Assembly: GCA_015075445.1 (NCBI GenBank)
Contig: JABTUJ010000024.1
Coordinates: 1-64,000, forward strand
Direction of reading: 5' to 3'
Length of the DNA stretch: 64,000 nucleotides
Source of the DNA: Verrucomicrobiales bacterium
Lineage (GTDB): Bacteria; Verrucomicrobiota; Verrucomicrobiia; Limisphaerales; J093
The position numbers and the translations under genes are program-made. This document shows, in pieces, positions 16,192 through 25,100 of the stretch; the first letter of the stretch is position 1, and every line of letters starts with the position of its first letter. A model generated the notes under the pieces. The model was not told the DNA's origin and ran no database searches. It was given only the letters and a program-made list of their open reading frames with translations.

Positions 16192-17559
16192 TCAGAGGAA
16201 CGCGCGGGGATCCGTGATCTTCCCGGTCAGCGCGCTGGCCGCGACCGTGGCGGGCGAGGCCAGAAACACCTGCGATTCCTTGTGCCCCATGCGGCCCGGG
16301 AAGTTCCGGTTCGTGGCACTGATGCACTTCAGAGGCGTGTTCATCCGGCCGAAGGTGTCCACCGGACCCCCCAGGCACGCCGCGCACCCGGCGTTCTCGG
16401 TCATCTGCACTCCCGACGCCCGCAGAATCTCCCAGATCGTCTGCCCGCCCCAACGCGTCGTCTGTAGGTCGTGCACAATCTCCGGCGTCGCCGGCACGCC
16501 AAAGGTGTCAATGGCCACTTGCCGACCCCGCACGATGCGGGCGAACTCGACAAAATCGCTGGTCTTGCCTCCCGTGCACGAGCCGATGTAGGCGCGGTCG
16601 AGCTTCAGACCTTCGAGTTCCCTGGCCTGGTTGCGCTGGCCGGGATCGGGATGGCAGGCCACGGTGGGCTCGAGCCGGTCGAGATCCACCACCAACTCAT
16701 AAACAAAACGCTGGTCCGCGTCGGCCTCGACCGGATCGTACCGCTGCTTGGTCCCGTTGAGCCGGGTGCGGTTGTCCACGTACTCCGCCGTGCGGGCGTC
16801 GAACGGGAAGATCCCGTTCTTGCCCCCGGCCTCGATGGCCATGTTCGCGATGGTCATCCGATCGTCCATGGACAAGCCCGCCACCCCCGATCCGTCGAAC
16901 TGCATCGCACGATAGGTCGCGCCGTCGAAACCGATCTCGCCGATAATGTGCAGGATGATGTCCTTGGCCATCACCCCGGGCTGCAGGCGTCCCTCGAGAC
17001 GGAAATGCATCGTCTCGGGAACCTTCAACAGCAGTTTGCCCGTGCCGAGCACGAACCCGGCGTCGGTGTTGCCAATGCCCGTCGCGAACTCGTTGAACGC
17101 CCCCGCCGTGCAGGTATGCGAGTCCGTGCCGAACAGCACTTCGCCCGGCCGGGTATGACCCTTCTGCGGCAACGCGCTATGGCAGACCCCGGCGTAATGC
17201 GAGCCGTACTGACGGGCGAGCTGGCCCCGGGCCGGGTCGAACTTCCAGGACCCGTTCGGGTCCTCGATGACGTCGTAGAAATACTCGATGCCCTGCTCGC
17301 GGACAAAATCGCGCAGGACGTTCACGTTGCGGTTCGAGTTCGAGTCGGCCGTGAAGATGTAATGGTCCGGAATGATGACCACCCGGGTGCGATCCCAGAC
17401 CTTGGCATTGGCGCCAAACTCGCGCTTGAACACACCGATCGTGCCCGGCCCGCACACGTCATGGGTCATCAGCACGTCGGCGTTCACCCAGACGTTCTCC
17501 CCTGCCTGCACCCGGGCCTTGCCTGCCGCACGCGCCAGGATCTTTTCTGTCAGCGTCAT
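16192..17559 (-). CDS. leuC: 3-isopropylmalate dehydratase large subunit (LeuC/homoaconitase family)
   Basis: 455 residues, normal length. An aconitase-family enzyme that isomerises 2- to 3-isopropylmalate in leucine synthesis, using a [4Fe-4S] cluster and needing a small subunit LeuD. Seen: DHYIFTADSNSN near the N-terminus, the substrate segment FGTDSHTCTAGAFNEFATG, the first cluster Cys in IGSCTGGKTSD and the pair in NAGCAACLGGP. leuD is not in the window. Homoaconitate specificity cannot be excluded from sequence alone. It is 82 bases downstream of the lepB pair on the same strand. Confidence 0.92.
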   Translation of the reverse strand: MTLTEKILARAAGKARVQAGENVWVNADVLMTHDVCGPGTIGVFKREFGANAKVWDRTRVVIIPDHYIFTADSNSNRNVNVLRDFVREQGIEYFYDVIEDPNGSWKFDPARGQLARQYGSHYAGVCHSALPQKGHTRPGEVLFGTDSHTCTAGAFNEFATGIGNTDAGFVLGTGKLLLKVPETMHFRLEGRLQPGVMAKDIILHIIGEIGFDGATYRAMQFDGSGVAGLSMDDRMTIANMAIEAGGKNGIFPFDARTAEYVDNRTRLNGTKQRYDPVEADADQRFVYELVVDLDRLEPTVACHPDPGQRNQARELEGLKLDRAYIGSCTGGKTSDFVEFARIVRGRQVAIDTFGVPATPEIVHDLQTTRWGGQTIWEILRASGVQMTENAGCAACLGGPVDTFGRMNTPLKCISATNRNFPGRMGHKESQVFLASPATVAASALTGKITDPRAFL

Positions 17560-17641
17560 AAAGCGGCCAGGAAGTTAGCGAACCAATCCCTCCACGGCAA
17601 CTGGGGAAGCAGGCTGAGGAAGCAAACCGCGCCGCGAATCC

Positions 17642-18883
17642 TCAATGCACGCTGAACCCGAAGCGCGGACTGAACGGCCAGTACACCCCCAGCAACCGTC
17701 CCACGATCGCCGTCTCCGGCAGGTCCCCGAACCGCCGGCTGTCATGGCTCGCCACCGAGTTGTCGCCCAACACAAACACCTGGTCCGGCGCCACCCGATG
17801 CTCCGCCTGGCCGTCGGGAAACAACGGCGCCAGGAACTTGGGTTTCATCCGCAACCAGCGTGCATGGCCGTCGTGCAGGTGCCCTGAGTAGGCCCCGTCC
17901 ACCGGCGGTCCACGGAAATCATACAGATCACTGAAATACGGCGTCGTCTGGTCCAGCCGCACCCCGTCAATCCGCAGATGCCGGTCATCGCCGATCTGCA
18001 CCGTCTCGCCGCCAAAGGCGACCAGCCGCTTGAGGTAATGCGCCGCCTCGCGCAGCTTCGGGATGTCGTAGGCGCGAAACACGATGATCTCCCCGCGGCG
18101 CAACCGCCGGAAGTTGATCGTGAAGCGGTCAATCAACAGATGGTCCCCCGTGGTCACCGCCAGTTTCGCGATGTCCTCGCCCGCCTGGTAGACGCGATCG
18201 GGATCCACCCCGGCATGAAAAACGAAGAGATACTCGGGCGGCAGCCCGAACGGGTTCGGCAGCTCCAGCCGCGGGAGGGTCACCGAATACCAGACCTCGC
18301 CGATCTGAAAGCGCTGCTCGCGGAGCGTGGGCAGAAAGCTCAGCCAGCGCCGCAGCGGCCGCGGCGGCTCGGCGGCCGTCAACCGGCCGGGCGCCTTGGC
18401 TACAATGTGATAATAGGTGCGCCCCCACCAGACCCGCTCCAACCACCGCCGTCCGGTCGCGGGAATCTCCCGGTCCGGATCCCGCAGCAGATTCTCGATG
18501 GTTACACCCCACAGCGTGGGCTGCATCGAGGAGGTGGGCACCTCCATGGGCTGCGCAAAAAAGGTCCGCAACGCCAGCACCACCACCACGGCCGTGAGGA
18601 TCATCTCGGTGCCGTCCTTCATCCGGTTCCGGCGCGGGTCCTCGAGCGATTGATAGGCGGTCGTGCGCAGCGCGTCGCGCCGGTCGCGGACCACAAACGG
18701 GGGCTCGGCGTTGGCCAGGGATTCGCGCAGGTGCCGCAGCCCTTCGGCGATCGCCGCCCGCCCCTCCTCCGTGATCCGGTCCCCCTGGCGACGCAATTGG
18801 GTGCGCGTGCGCCGGTACTCGTCCAGCGCGCTGCGATACGTGCGCGAACTGAACCAGCGCGCCGCGAACCGGAGGCCTTTCAC
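17642..18883 (-). CDS. lepB: Signal peptidase I, second of a tandem pair
   Basis: 413 residues from a GTG at 18883 that overlaps the TGA of the upstream lepB (GTGA), which argues for translational coupling; a longer start at 18985 lies inside the other gene. The N-terminal ~90 residues are a charged helical extension. One membrane helix spans about 93-110. The catalytic Ser119 sits in PTSSMQPTL, the Lys in YLKRLVAFGGE, and the late box is VLGDNSVASHDSR. An insert of about 150 residues between the Ser and Lys motifs makes it larger than E. coli LepB's core. It cleaves signal peptides at the outer face of the inner membrane. Confidence 0.93.
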   Translation of the reverse strand: MKGLRFAARWFSSRTYRSALDEYRRTRTQLRRQGDRITEEGRAAIAEGLRHLRESLANAEPPFVVRDRRDALRTTAYQSLEDPRRNRMKDGTEMILTAVVVVLALRTFFAQPMEVPTSSMQPTLWGVTIENLLRDPDREIPATGRRWLERVWWGRTYYHIVAKAPGRLTAAEPPRPLRRWLSFLPTLREQRFQIGEVWYSVTLPRLELPNPFGLPPEYLFVFHAGVDPDRVYQAGEDIAKLAVTTGDHLLIDRFTINFRRLRRGEIIVFRAYDIPKLREAAHYLKRLVAFGGETVQIGDDRHLRIDGVRLDQTTPYFSDLYDFRGPPVDGAYSGHLHDGHARWLRMKPKFLAPLFPDGQAEHRVAPDQVFVLGDNSVASHDSRRFGDLPETAIVGRLLGVYWPFSPRFGFSVH

Positions 18884-20073
18884 CGGGCGATAAGGCCCCA
18901 ACGGCTGGTGAATGGCCAGAAGACAAAGCGGGCCTTGCCCACCACATGTTCGCGCGGGAAATCGCCCCAGCCCCGCCCGTCCCAACTGTTCATCGTGTTG
19001 TCGCCAAACACCAGGTAATGGTCCGGCCGCACCACAAACTCCGCCTGGCCGTCCGGAAACAGCGGCGCAAACCCCCGCCCCACCGCCTCGAGCGCCACGC
19101 GGTTGTTGACGTAACCGGAATACACGCTGTCCCGCGGCGGCCCCTCGAAATCAAAAACCCGCTCGAAGCCCGGGCTGGTCCGGTCCAGCCGTTTCCCGTC
19201 GATGACCAGGTGGCGGTCGTCCCCGATGCGGACGCGCTCGCCGCCCATGGCGACCAGGCGCTTGATGTAGTGCGTGTCCGGCACCAGCACCGCCGGGCCT
19301 CGAAACACCCGGAGCTTGGGATCAATCCCGACCGTGTGAAACACGATCGTCTCTCCGCGCTCCGGACGCCGGAAGTTGTAGGTCATCCGGTCCACAAACA
19401 ACCGGTCGCCGCTCGAGATTCGCAGCCGGAACACGGTGTCCCCTTTCCGGTACCGCTGACCCGCCTTCGCCTGGACGTGCTGGGGCAGGTTGTCCGGCGG
19501 CCAGAAGAACGTGTAGGTGTCATTGCCCACGCCGAAGCGCTGGGTCTTCACGAACCCCAACGACGTCACGACCGGCCCGACCGCGAGCACGCCGTCATCG
19601 CCGGCCACCCAGCGGTGGTAATCGATGCCCCGGAACCAGTCGATAAACCGTCCCAGCCGCCCGGGAAACGTGGCTTCTGGCTCGCCCGTCACATCCGTGA
19701 CCACGTTGCCGTACAGCGTCGGCTGGGCCGAGCCGGACGGGATCTTCATCGGCTGGATGAAGAAGCTGAACAGGCTCAGGATGAGCACGCCGCTGACCAG
19801 AAACTCCTTGATGTTCTCGCGCGTCCCGGCGTTGGGATAGGGCTGCAGCCACTGCGAACCACTCCGCTCCAGCGCCGCCATCGCCTCCTGGACCGCCGAC
19901 CGCCCTCCCCGGGCAGCCGCCAGCGCTTCATCAAACCGCCCCAGCGCCGCCTGCACCTCCTCCCGGGCCCGCTCCGGCAGCAGGTCGCGCTGCGAGCTCA
20001 GGATGAACCACACCTGCTTGCGCAGTTCGGCCGCCCGGCGCGCCGTGCGGGAGATAAACCATCGCCAGTTCAT
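18880..20073 (-). CDS. lepB: Signal peptidase I, first of a tandem pair
   Basis: 397 residues. The layout matches its downstream partner: an N-terminal charged helical extension (1-90), one membrane helix (about 92-107), catalytic Ser115 in PSGSAQPTL, Lys in YIKRLVAMGGERV, and the VFGDNTMNSWDGRGWG box. The residue after the catalytic Ser is Ala instead of the usual Met (SAQP rather than SMQP). It begins 37 bases after lepA and ends inside the GTGA overlap with the second lepB, giving a lepA-lepB-lepB unit. The two copies are clearly diverged, so this is an old duplication. Confidence 0.93.
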   Translation of the reverse strand: MNWRWFISRTARRAAELRKQVWFILSSQRDLLPERAREEVQAALGRFDEALAAARGGRSAVQEAMAALERSGSQWLQPYPNAGTRENIKEFLVSGVLILSLFSFFIQPMKIPSGSAQPTLYGNVVTDVTGEPEATFPGRLGRFIDWFRGIDYHRWVAGDDGVLAVGPVVTSLGFVKTQRFGVGNDTYTFFWPPDNLPQHVQAKAGQRYRKGDTVFRLRISSGDRLFVDRMTYNFRRPERGETIVFHTVGIDPKLRVFRGPAVLVPDTHYIKRLVAMGGERVRIGDDRHLVIDGKRLDRTSPGFERVFDFEGPPRDSVYSGYVNNRVALEAVGRGFAPLFPDGQAEFVVRPDHYLVFGDNTMNSWDGRGWGDFPREHVVGKARFVFWPFTSRWGLIAR

Positions 20074-20110
20074 GACCGAAGCGGGGAGGGTGTGTCGGCT
20101 GCCGGATCGC

Positions 20111-21901
20111 TCAGGCCTTGAGCACCTCGATGAAGGCCTCCTGGGGGATGTTGACGGAGCCGATGGACTTCATGCGCTTCTTTCCTTCCTTTTGCTTCTC
20201 GAGCAGCTTGCGCTTGCGGGTGATGTCCCCGCCGTAGCACTTCGCGGTGACGTCCTTGCGGAACGCACTCACCGTTTCGCGCGCCACGATCTTGCCGCCA
20301 ATGGCCCCCTGGATGGCAATGGCGAACTGCTGCCGGGGGATCACTTCCTTCAGCTTGGCGGCCAGTGCCCGGCCGCGTCCCTCGGCCTTCTCCCGGTGGA
20401 CGATGCACGAAAAGGCGTCCACCGGCTCGCCGTTCACCAGCATCTCCAGCTTGACCATGTCGGATACCTGATACCCGGCATGCTCGTAGTCCATCGAGCC
20501 GTAACCGCGCGTCAGGCTCTTGATGCGGTCGTGGAAGTCGATCAGAATCTCGTTCAGCGGCAGGAGCGACGTGAGCATCACCCGGCGCGCATCGAGCGTC
20601 TCGGTCTGCTCGATCTGCCCGCGCTTCTCCGAAATCAACGCCATCATGTCCCCGATGTATTCGTTCGGGCAGATGATGAACGTCCGCACGGTGGGCTCTT
20701 CGATCTGGCGGATGAAGGTGACCTCAGGCAGGAACGTCGGATTGTCCACCTCCTTGAGCGTCCCGTCGTTCAGGGTGACGCGATACACCACGCTCGGGTA
20801 GGTGGCGATGATGTCCATGCCGTAATGCCGGCGCAGCCTTTCCTGGACAATCTCGAGGTGGAGCAGGCCAAGAAACCCACAGCGAAAACCGAACCCCAGC
20901 GCCACCGAACTCTCGGCCTGGTACACGAACGCGGAGTCGTTCAGTTGCAGCTTGGCCAGGTTCGTCTTCAGGTGTTCGTAGTCCCCCGTGTTGATCGGAT
21001 AAATCCCGCTGAACACCATCGGGTGGACTTCCTGAAACCCGGGCAGGGCCGGCGCCGGGTGCTTGGCGTCCGTGAACGTGTCGCCCATCTTGACCTCTTT
21101 CGGGGTCTTGATGTTGGCCGTCACATAGCCCGTCTCCCCCGCCTCGAGCCGCGGCCGCTCGTAGGGCTTGGGATTGAAGCTGCCCACTTCCTTGACCTCG
21201 TAGCTCCGACCGGTCTGCAGCAGTTTGACCTGGATCCCGGGCTTGATCTCGCCGTTGAACACGCGGATGTGGGTCACCACGCCCTTGTACGTGTCGAAGT
21301 AGGAATCAAAGCACAAGGCCTGCAGCGACACCGCGCCAGAGGGTTTGGGGGGCGGGATCCGCTCGATGATCGCCTCGAGGATCTCATCGATGCCGATGCC
21401 TTCCTTGGCGCTGGCCGGGATGGCCGTGTCCGCGGGAATGGCGAGGATGTCCTCGAGTTGGCTCCGGGCCAGGGCCACGTCGGCGTGCGGCAGATCGATC
21501 TTGTTGATGACCGGGATGATCGTCAGGTTCTGCTTCATCGCCAGGTGGACGTTGGCCACCGTCTGCGCCTCCACCCCCTGGGCCGCATCCACAATCAGCA
21601 GCGCTCCTTCGCACGCGCTGAGGCTGCGGGACACCTCATAGGAGAAGTCCACGTGGCCGGGCGTGTCGATCAGGTTCAACTCGTACGTCTCCCCGTTCTT
21701 GGCCCGGTAATGCATGGTCACGGGGTGCGCCTTGATCGTGATGCCGCGCTCCCGCTCCAGATCCATCGAGTCCAGCAACTGCGCCTGCATGTCGCGGTCG
21801 GAGATCGTGCCCGTCCGATGCAACAACCGGTCGGAAAGCGTCGTCTTCCCGTGGTCGATGTGAGCAATGATGCTGAAGTTCCGTATGTATGCCGCGTCCA
21901 T
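20111..21901 (-). CDS. lepA: Elongation factor 4 (LepA)
   Basis: 596 residues, full length. A ribosome-associated translational GTPase thought to back-translocate or help initiation. G1 AHIDHGKTTL near residue 13, G3 LIDTPGHVDFSYEV, G4 VINKIDLP and the LepA-specific C-terminal domain (KCYGGDITRKRKLLEKQKEG) are all seen. The start at 21901 is chosen because it begins the conserved N-terminus (YIRNFSIIAHIDHGK) and has GGGGGTG just upstream; the open frame continues much further but reads as non-coding. It heads the lepA-lepB-lepB unit, the conserved order known from E. coli. Confidence 0.98.
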   Translation of the reverse strand: MDAAYIRNFSIIAHIDHGKTTLSDRLLHRTGTISDRDMQAQLLDSMDLERERGITIKAHPVTMHYRAKNGETYELNLIDTPGHVDFSYEVSRSLSACEGALLIVDAAQGVEAQTVANVHLAMKQNLTIIPVINKIDLPHADVALARSQLEDILAIPADTAIPASAKEGIGIDEILEAIIERIPPPKPSGAVSLQALCFDSYFDTYKGVVTHIRVFNGEIKPGIQVKLLQTGRSYEVKEVGSFNPKPYERPRLEAGETGYVTANIKTPKEVKMGDTFTDAKHPAPALPGFQEVHPMVFSGIYPINTGDYEHLKTNLAKLQLNDSAFVYQAESSVALGFGFRCGFLGLLHLEIVQERLRRHYGMDIIATYPSVVYRVTLNDGTLKEVDNPTFLPEVTFIRQIEEPTVRTFIICPNEYIGDMMALISEKRGQIEQTETLDARRVMLTSLLPLNEILIDFHDRIKSLTRGYGSMDYEHAGYQVSDMVKLEMLVNGEPVDAFSCIVHREKAEGRGRALAAKLKEVIPRQQFAIAIQGAIGGKIVARETVSAFRKDVTAKCYGGDITRKRKLLEKQKEGKKRMKSIGSVNIPQEAFIEVLKA

Positions 21902-22126
21902 CGCTTCACCCCCGGCGGCCCTGCCGCCGTTCGGTGCGTCACGAGAGCATACCCCGCGCCGGGGGGCTGCAAAGGGCAAAGTGCGAAAGGGCGCGAAGGG
22001 CCGCGCCCGACCCACCCGCGATCCCGGCCCGCATCCCCACCGCCCGCACGACGTGAACTCCTCCGGCCGCCATGCGCGCGCCCCTTGCGTCGCGCCGCCG
22101 CCTGCCCGACACTCGCGCCGCACGCG

Positions 22127-25100
22127 ATGCAAGCCCGATTGACCCAGACCCCCGCGCCTGGCGAGCGGCAGGTGCGCTTTGTGGGCGACCGCCTCACGTT
22201 CCACCTCCACCACGGCCAACCGCCGCCTCCCGGCTGGCGGGCGCGCCTCCGCACCAACCTCGGCCGGGCCGCCACCCTCCGCGCCGAACTCATCACCGCC
22301 GTCGAAAGCCGTCGGCCCGCCCCCCTCAGCTCCTGGCGCGACATCCCCATGCAGCGCGTCGGCGACGCCTGGACGCTGGAGCTGCCCCTCGCCGAGGTGG
22401 GCTTTTTCAAGGCCAAGGCCTACGCCCTGGACGAGCGCGGCTGGCAACACTGGCCGGACGGCCCCGACTTCGGCGTCAACGTCCAGCCCGCCTGGTGCCG
22501 CACGGCCAACACCATCTACTGCGCCTTCCCCCGCATGTTCGGTCCCAGCAAGACCGCCCGCCAGACCACGCCCTCCCCGTGGGATCGCCCCCTGCGCGAA
22601 CTGGATCGCGAGGGCTTCACCGCCATTCCCCCGTCCGGCAAGCTGCGCGACCTCGGCCGCGAGTTGCCGCACATCTTCGACACCCTCGGCTGTCGCATCC
22701 TCCACCTCCTGCCGGTCAACCCCACGCCCACCACCTATGCCCGGTTCGGGCGTTTCGGCAGCCCCTACGCGGGCCAGGACCTGCTCGCCATCGACCCCGC
22801 CCTCGTCGAGTTCGATAAACGCACCACCGGCGTGGACCAGTTCCGCGAACTGGCCTACGGCGTCCACGCCCGCGGCGGCCGCCTCTTCCTCGACATGGCC
22901 GTCAACCACACCGGCTGGGGATCCACCCTCCTCGAAACCCACCCCGAATGGTTCCGCCGCGAAAACGGTGAGTTCGTCAGCCCCGGCGCGTGGGGCACGG
23001 TCTGGGAAGACCTCGTCGAACTGGACCACCGCCACGCGGCCCTGCGCCGCACGTGGGGAGAGGTCTTCGTCGAATGGTGCCGCCGCGGCGTCGATGGCTT
23101 CCGTTGCGACGCCGGCTACAAGGTCCCCGTCCCCGTCTGGCAGTACGTGGTCGCCCGTGTCCGCCAGGAGTTCCCGGATACCGTCTTCCTCCTCGAAGGC
23201 CTCGGCGGCGCCTGGGAAGCCACGGAGGAACTGCTCACCGAAGGCGGCATGCAATGGGCCTACTCCGAGCTCTTCCAGAACTACACCGGCGCCCAGGTCC
23301 GCTGGTACCTCGACTACGCCCTCGCCCAGAGCACCCAACGCGGCCTCTACGCCCACTACAGCGAGACCCACGACAACCCCCGGTTGGCCGAACGCGGCCG
23401 CACCTGGTCGCTCCTCCGGAACCGCCTCTGCGCCCTCACCAGCGTTTCCGGCGCGTTCGGCTTCACCAATGGTGTCGAGTGGCTCGCCCCCGAGCGCGTC
23501 AACGTCCACTCGAGCCGCGGCCTCGCCTGGGGTCATCAGCCCCACCTGCTCCGGGAACTGGGCGACCTCAACCGCCTGCTGGCCAATCACCCCTGCTTCC
23601 ATGACGGCGCCCGCCTCACCCGCCTGAGCGCTCCCGACTCCTTTGTCTATGCCCTGCTCCGCCAGTCCGCCGAGGGCCAGGACGCCGTGCTCGTGCTGGT
23701 CAACACCGATCCCGACCACACCCGCAGTGTGTCGCTCGACCCGGCCCCGCTCCAGCAGGCCGGCCTGCACCTTGAACCCGACCACGAGCCCCCGCCCGTG
23801 GATCTCCTCGACCAGTCGCCGCCCCCACGCACCCGCGCCGCCAACGGCCACCTCACCTTCAAGCTGCGTCCCGCCGCCAGTTATTGCCTCGCCACTACCC
23901 TCCAGCCCGCCGGCCCGGACGGCCCGACCTACCGGCGCCGACGCGCCCTCGAAGCCTTCGCGCTGCAGGCCCTGAGCCAGCATCTCCCCCTCGAACAACT
24001 CGGCCGCGTGGACCTCGCCACCCTCGCCGATCAAGCCGAACGCGACCCCGCCTCCCTCCTCAGCGCCATCGCCGAACTCCCCCCCGACCTCGAACCGGCC
24101 GCCGTGCCTGTGCGCCTCCGCGCGGGGAAGCTCTGCGAAAGGGGGCGTCATGAGCCCGACCTCGAACCGGCCGCCGTGCCTGTGCGCCTCCAGGCCGCGC
24201 ACGGCCAATACCCGCGGGTCGTGACCTGGCAGAGCAGCGACCGCTCACGTCAACTGCCGGTGCCGCCGGATCATTGGCTCCTCGTCCGCGACGCCACTCC
24301 GTTCCGCGCCGTCCTTTGCCTCGCCGGCGACACCCGACCGCTGCGGGCGGAGTCCACCGCGGTCGCCGGCGGTCACGTCGCTGCGTTCGCCCCGCCACCC
24401 TGCCCGGGCGATGCCGAGCTCACCCTGGAACGGTACGGCGAGGGCGACCGACACGTGCGCGGCTCACTCCGGTTCCTCGCCCCCACGCCGTTCGGCTGGC
24501 CAGATTCCCCGCCGGCACACTCGCTCTCCTCTGGTGGTGCGGGCTTCCAGCCTGCCATCCAGCCCTTGTCCTGTGGTGCGGGCTTCCAGCCTGCCATCCA
24601 GCCCTTGTCCTGTGGTGCGGGCTTCCAGCCTGCACGATCCCCCGGTCCCCTCCCCGCCCCCACGAGTCTCGTGCTTCTCACCAACGGCCGCGGTGGCATG
24701 GCCCGCCTCGGCGTCGACTTCGGTTCGATCCGGTCCAAGTACGACTGTCTGCTGGGCGCCAACCTCCACCCGTCCGTTCCTGTGGACCGCCACGTCTTCG
24801 CCAAACGCGCCCGGCTGTGGATCAACGCGGACGGTTTCCTCTCCCCGCTCGATGCCGCCAACCTGACCCGCTTCCAGGCCGGACCACCCGCGGTTTGGGT
24901 TTTTGTGGCCAGCGCCGGCGACGGACGGGGCGCCGAAATCCACGTCACAGCCGCCATGGTGGCAGACGCCAACACCACCGTCCTTCGCTTTCACCGGCCC
25001 GCAGCTCCCCCCAGCCAGAGCCGGAACTTGCCGGACGAAGCCGACGTTCGCCTCACCGTCCGCGTCGACCTCGAAGACCGCGGCTATCATCAGGAAACCA

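Noticed and set aside
21902..24208. Upstream extension of the lepA frame
   Set aside because: Antisense of the debranching enzyme; LepA's conserved N-terminus and its ribosome site are at 21901.
24535..24633. Possible CRISPR-like array (three regular 21-bp repeats)
   Set aside because: The spacers are identical too, the period is 39 bases in frame with the gene, and no cas genes are present.
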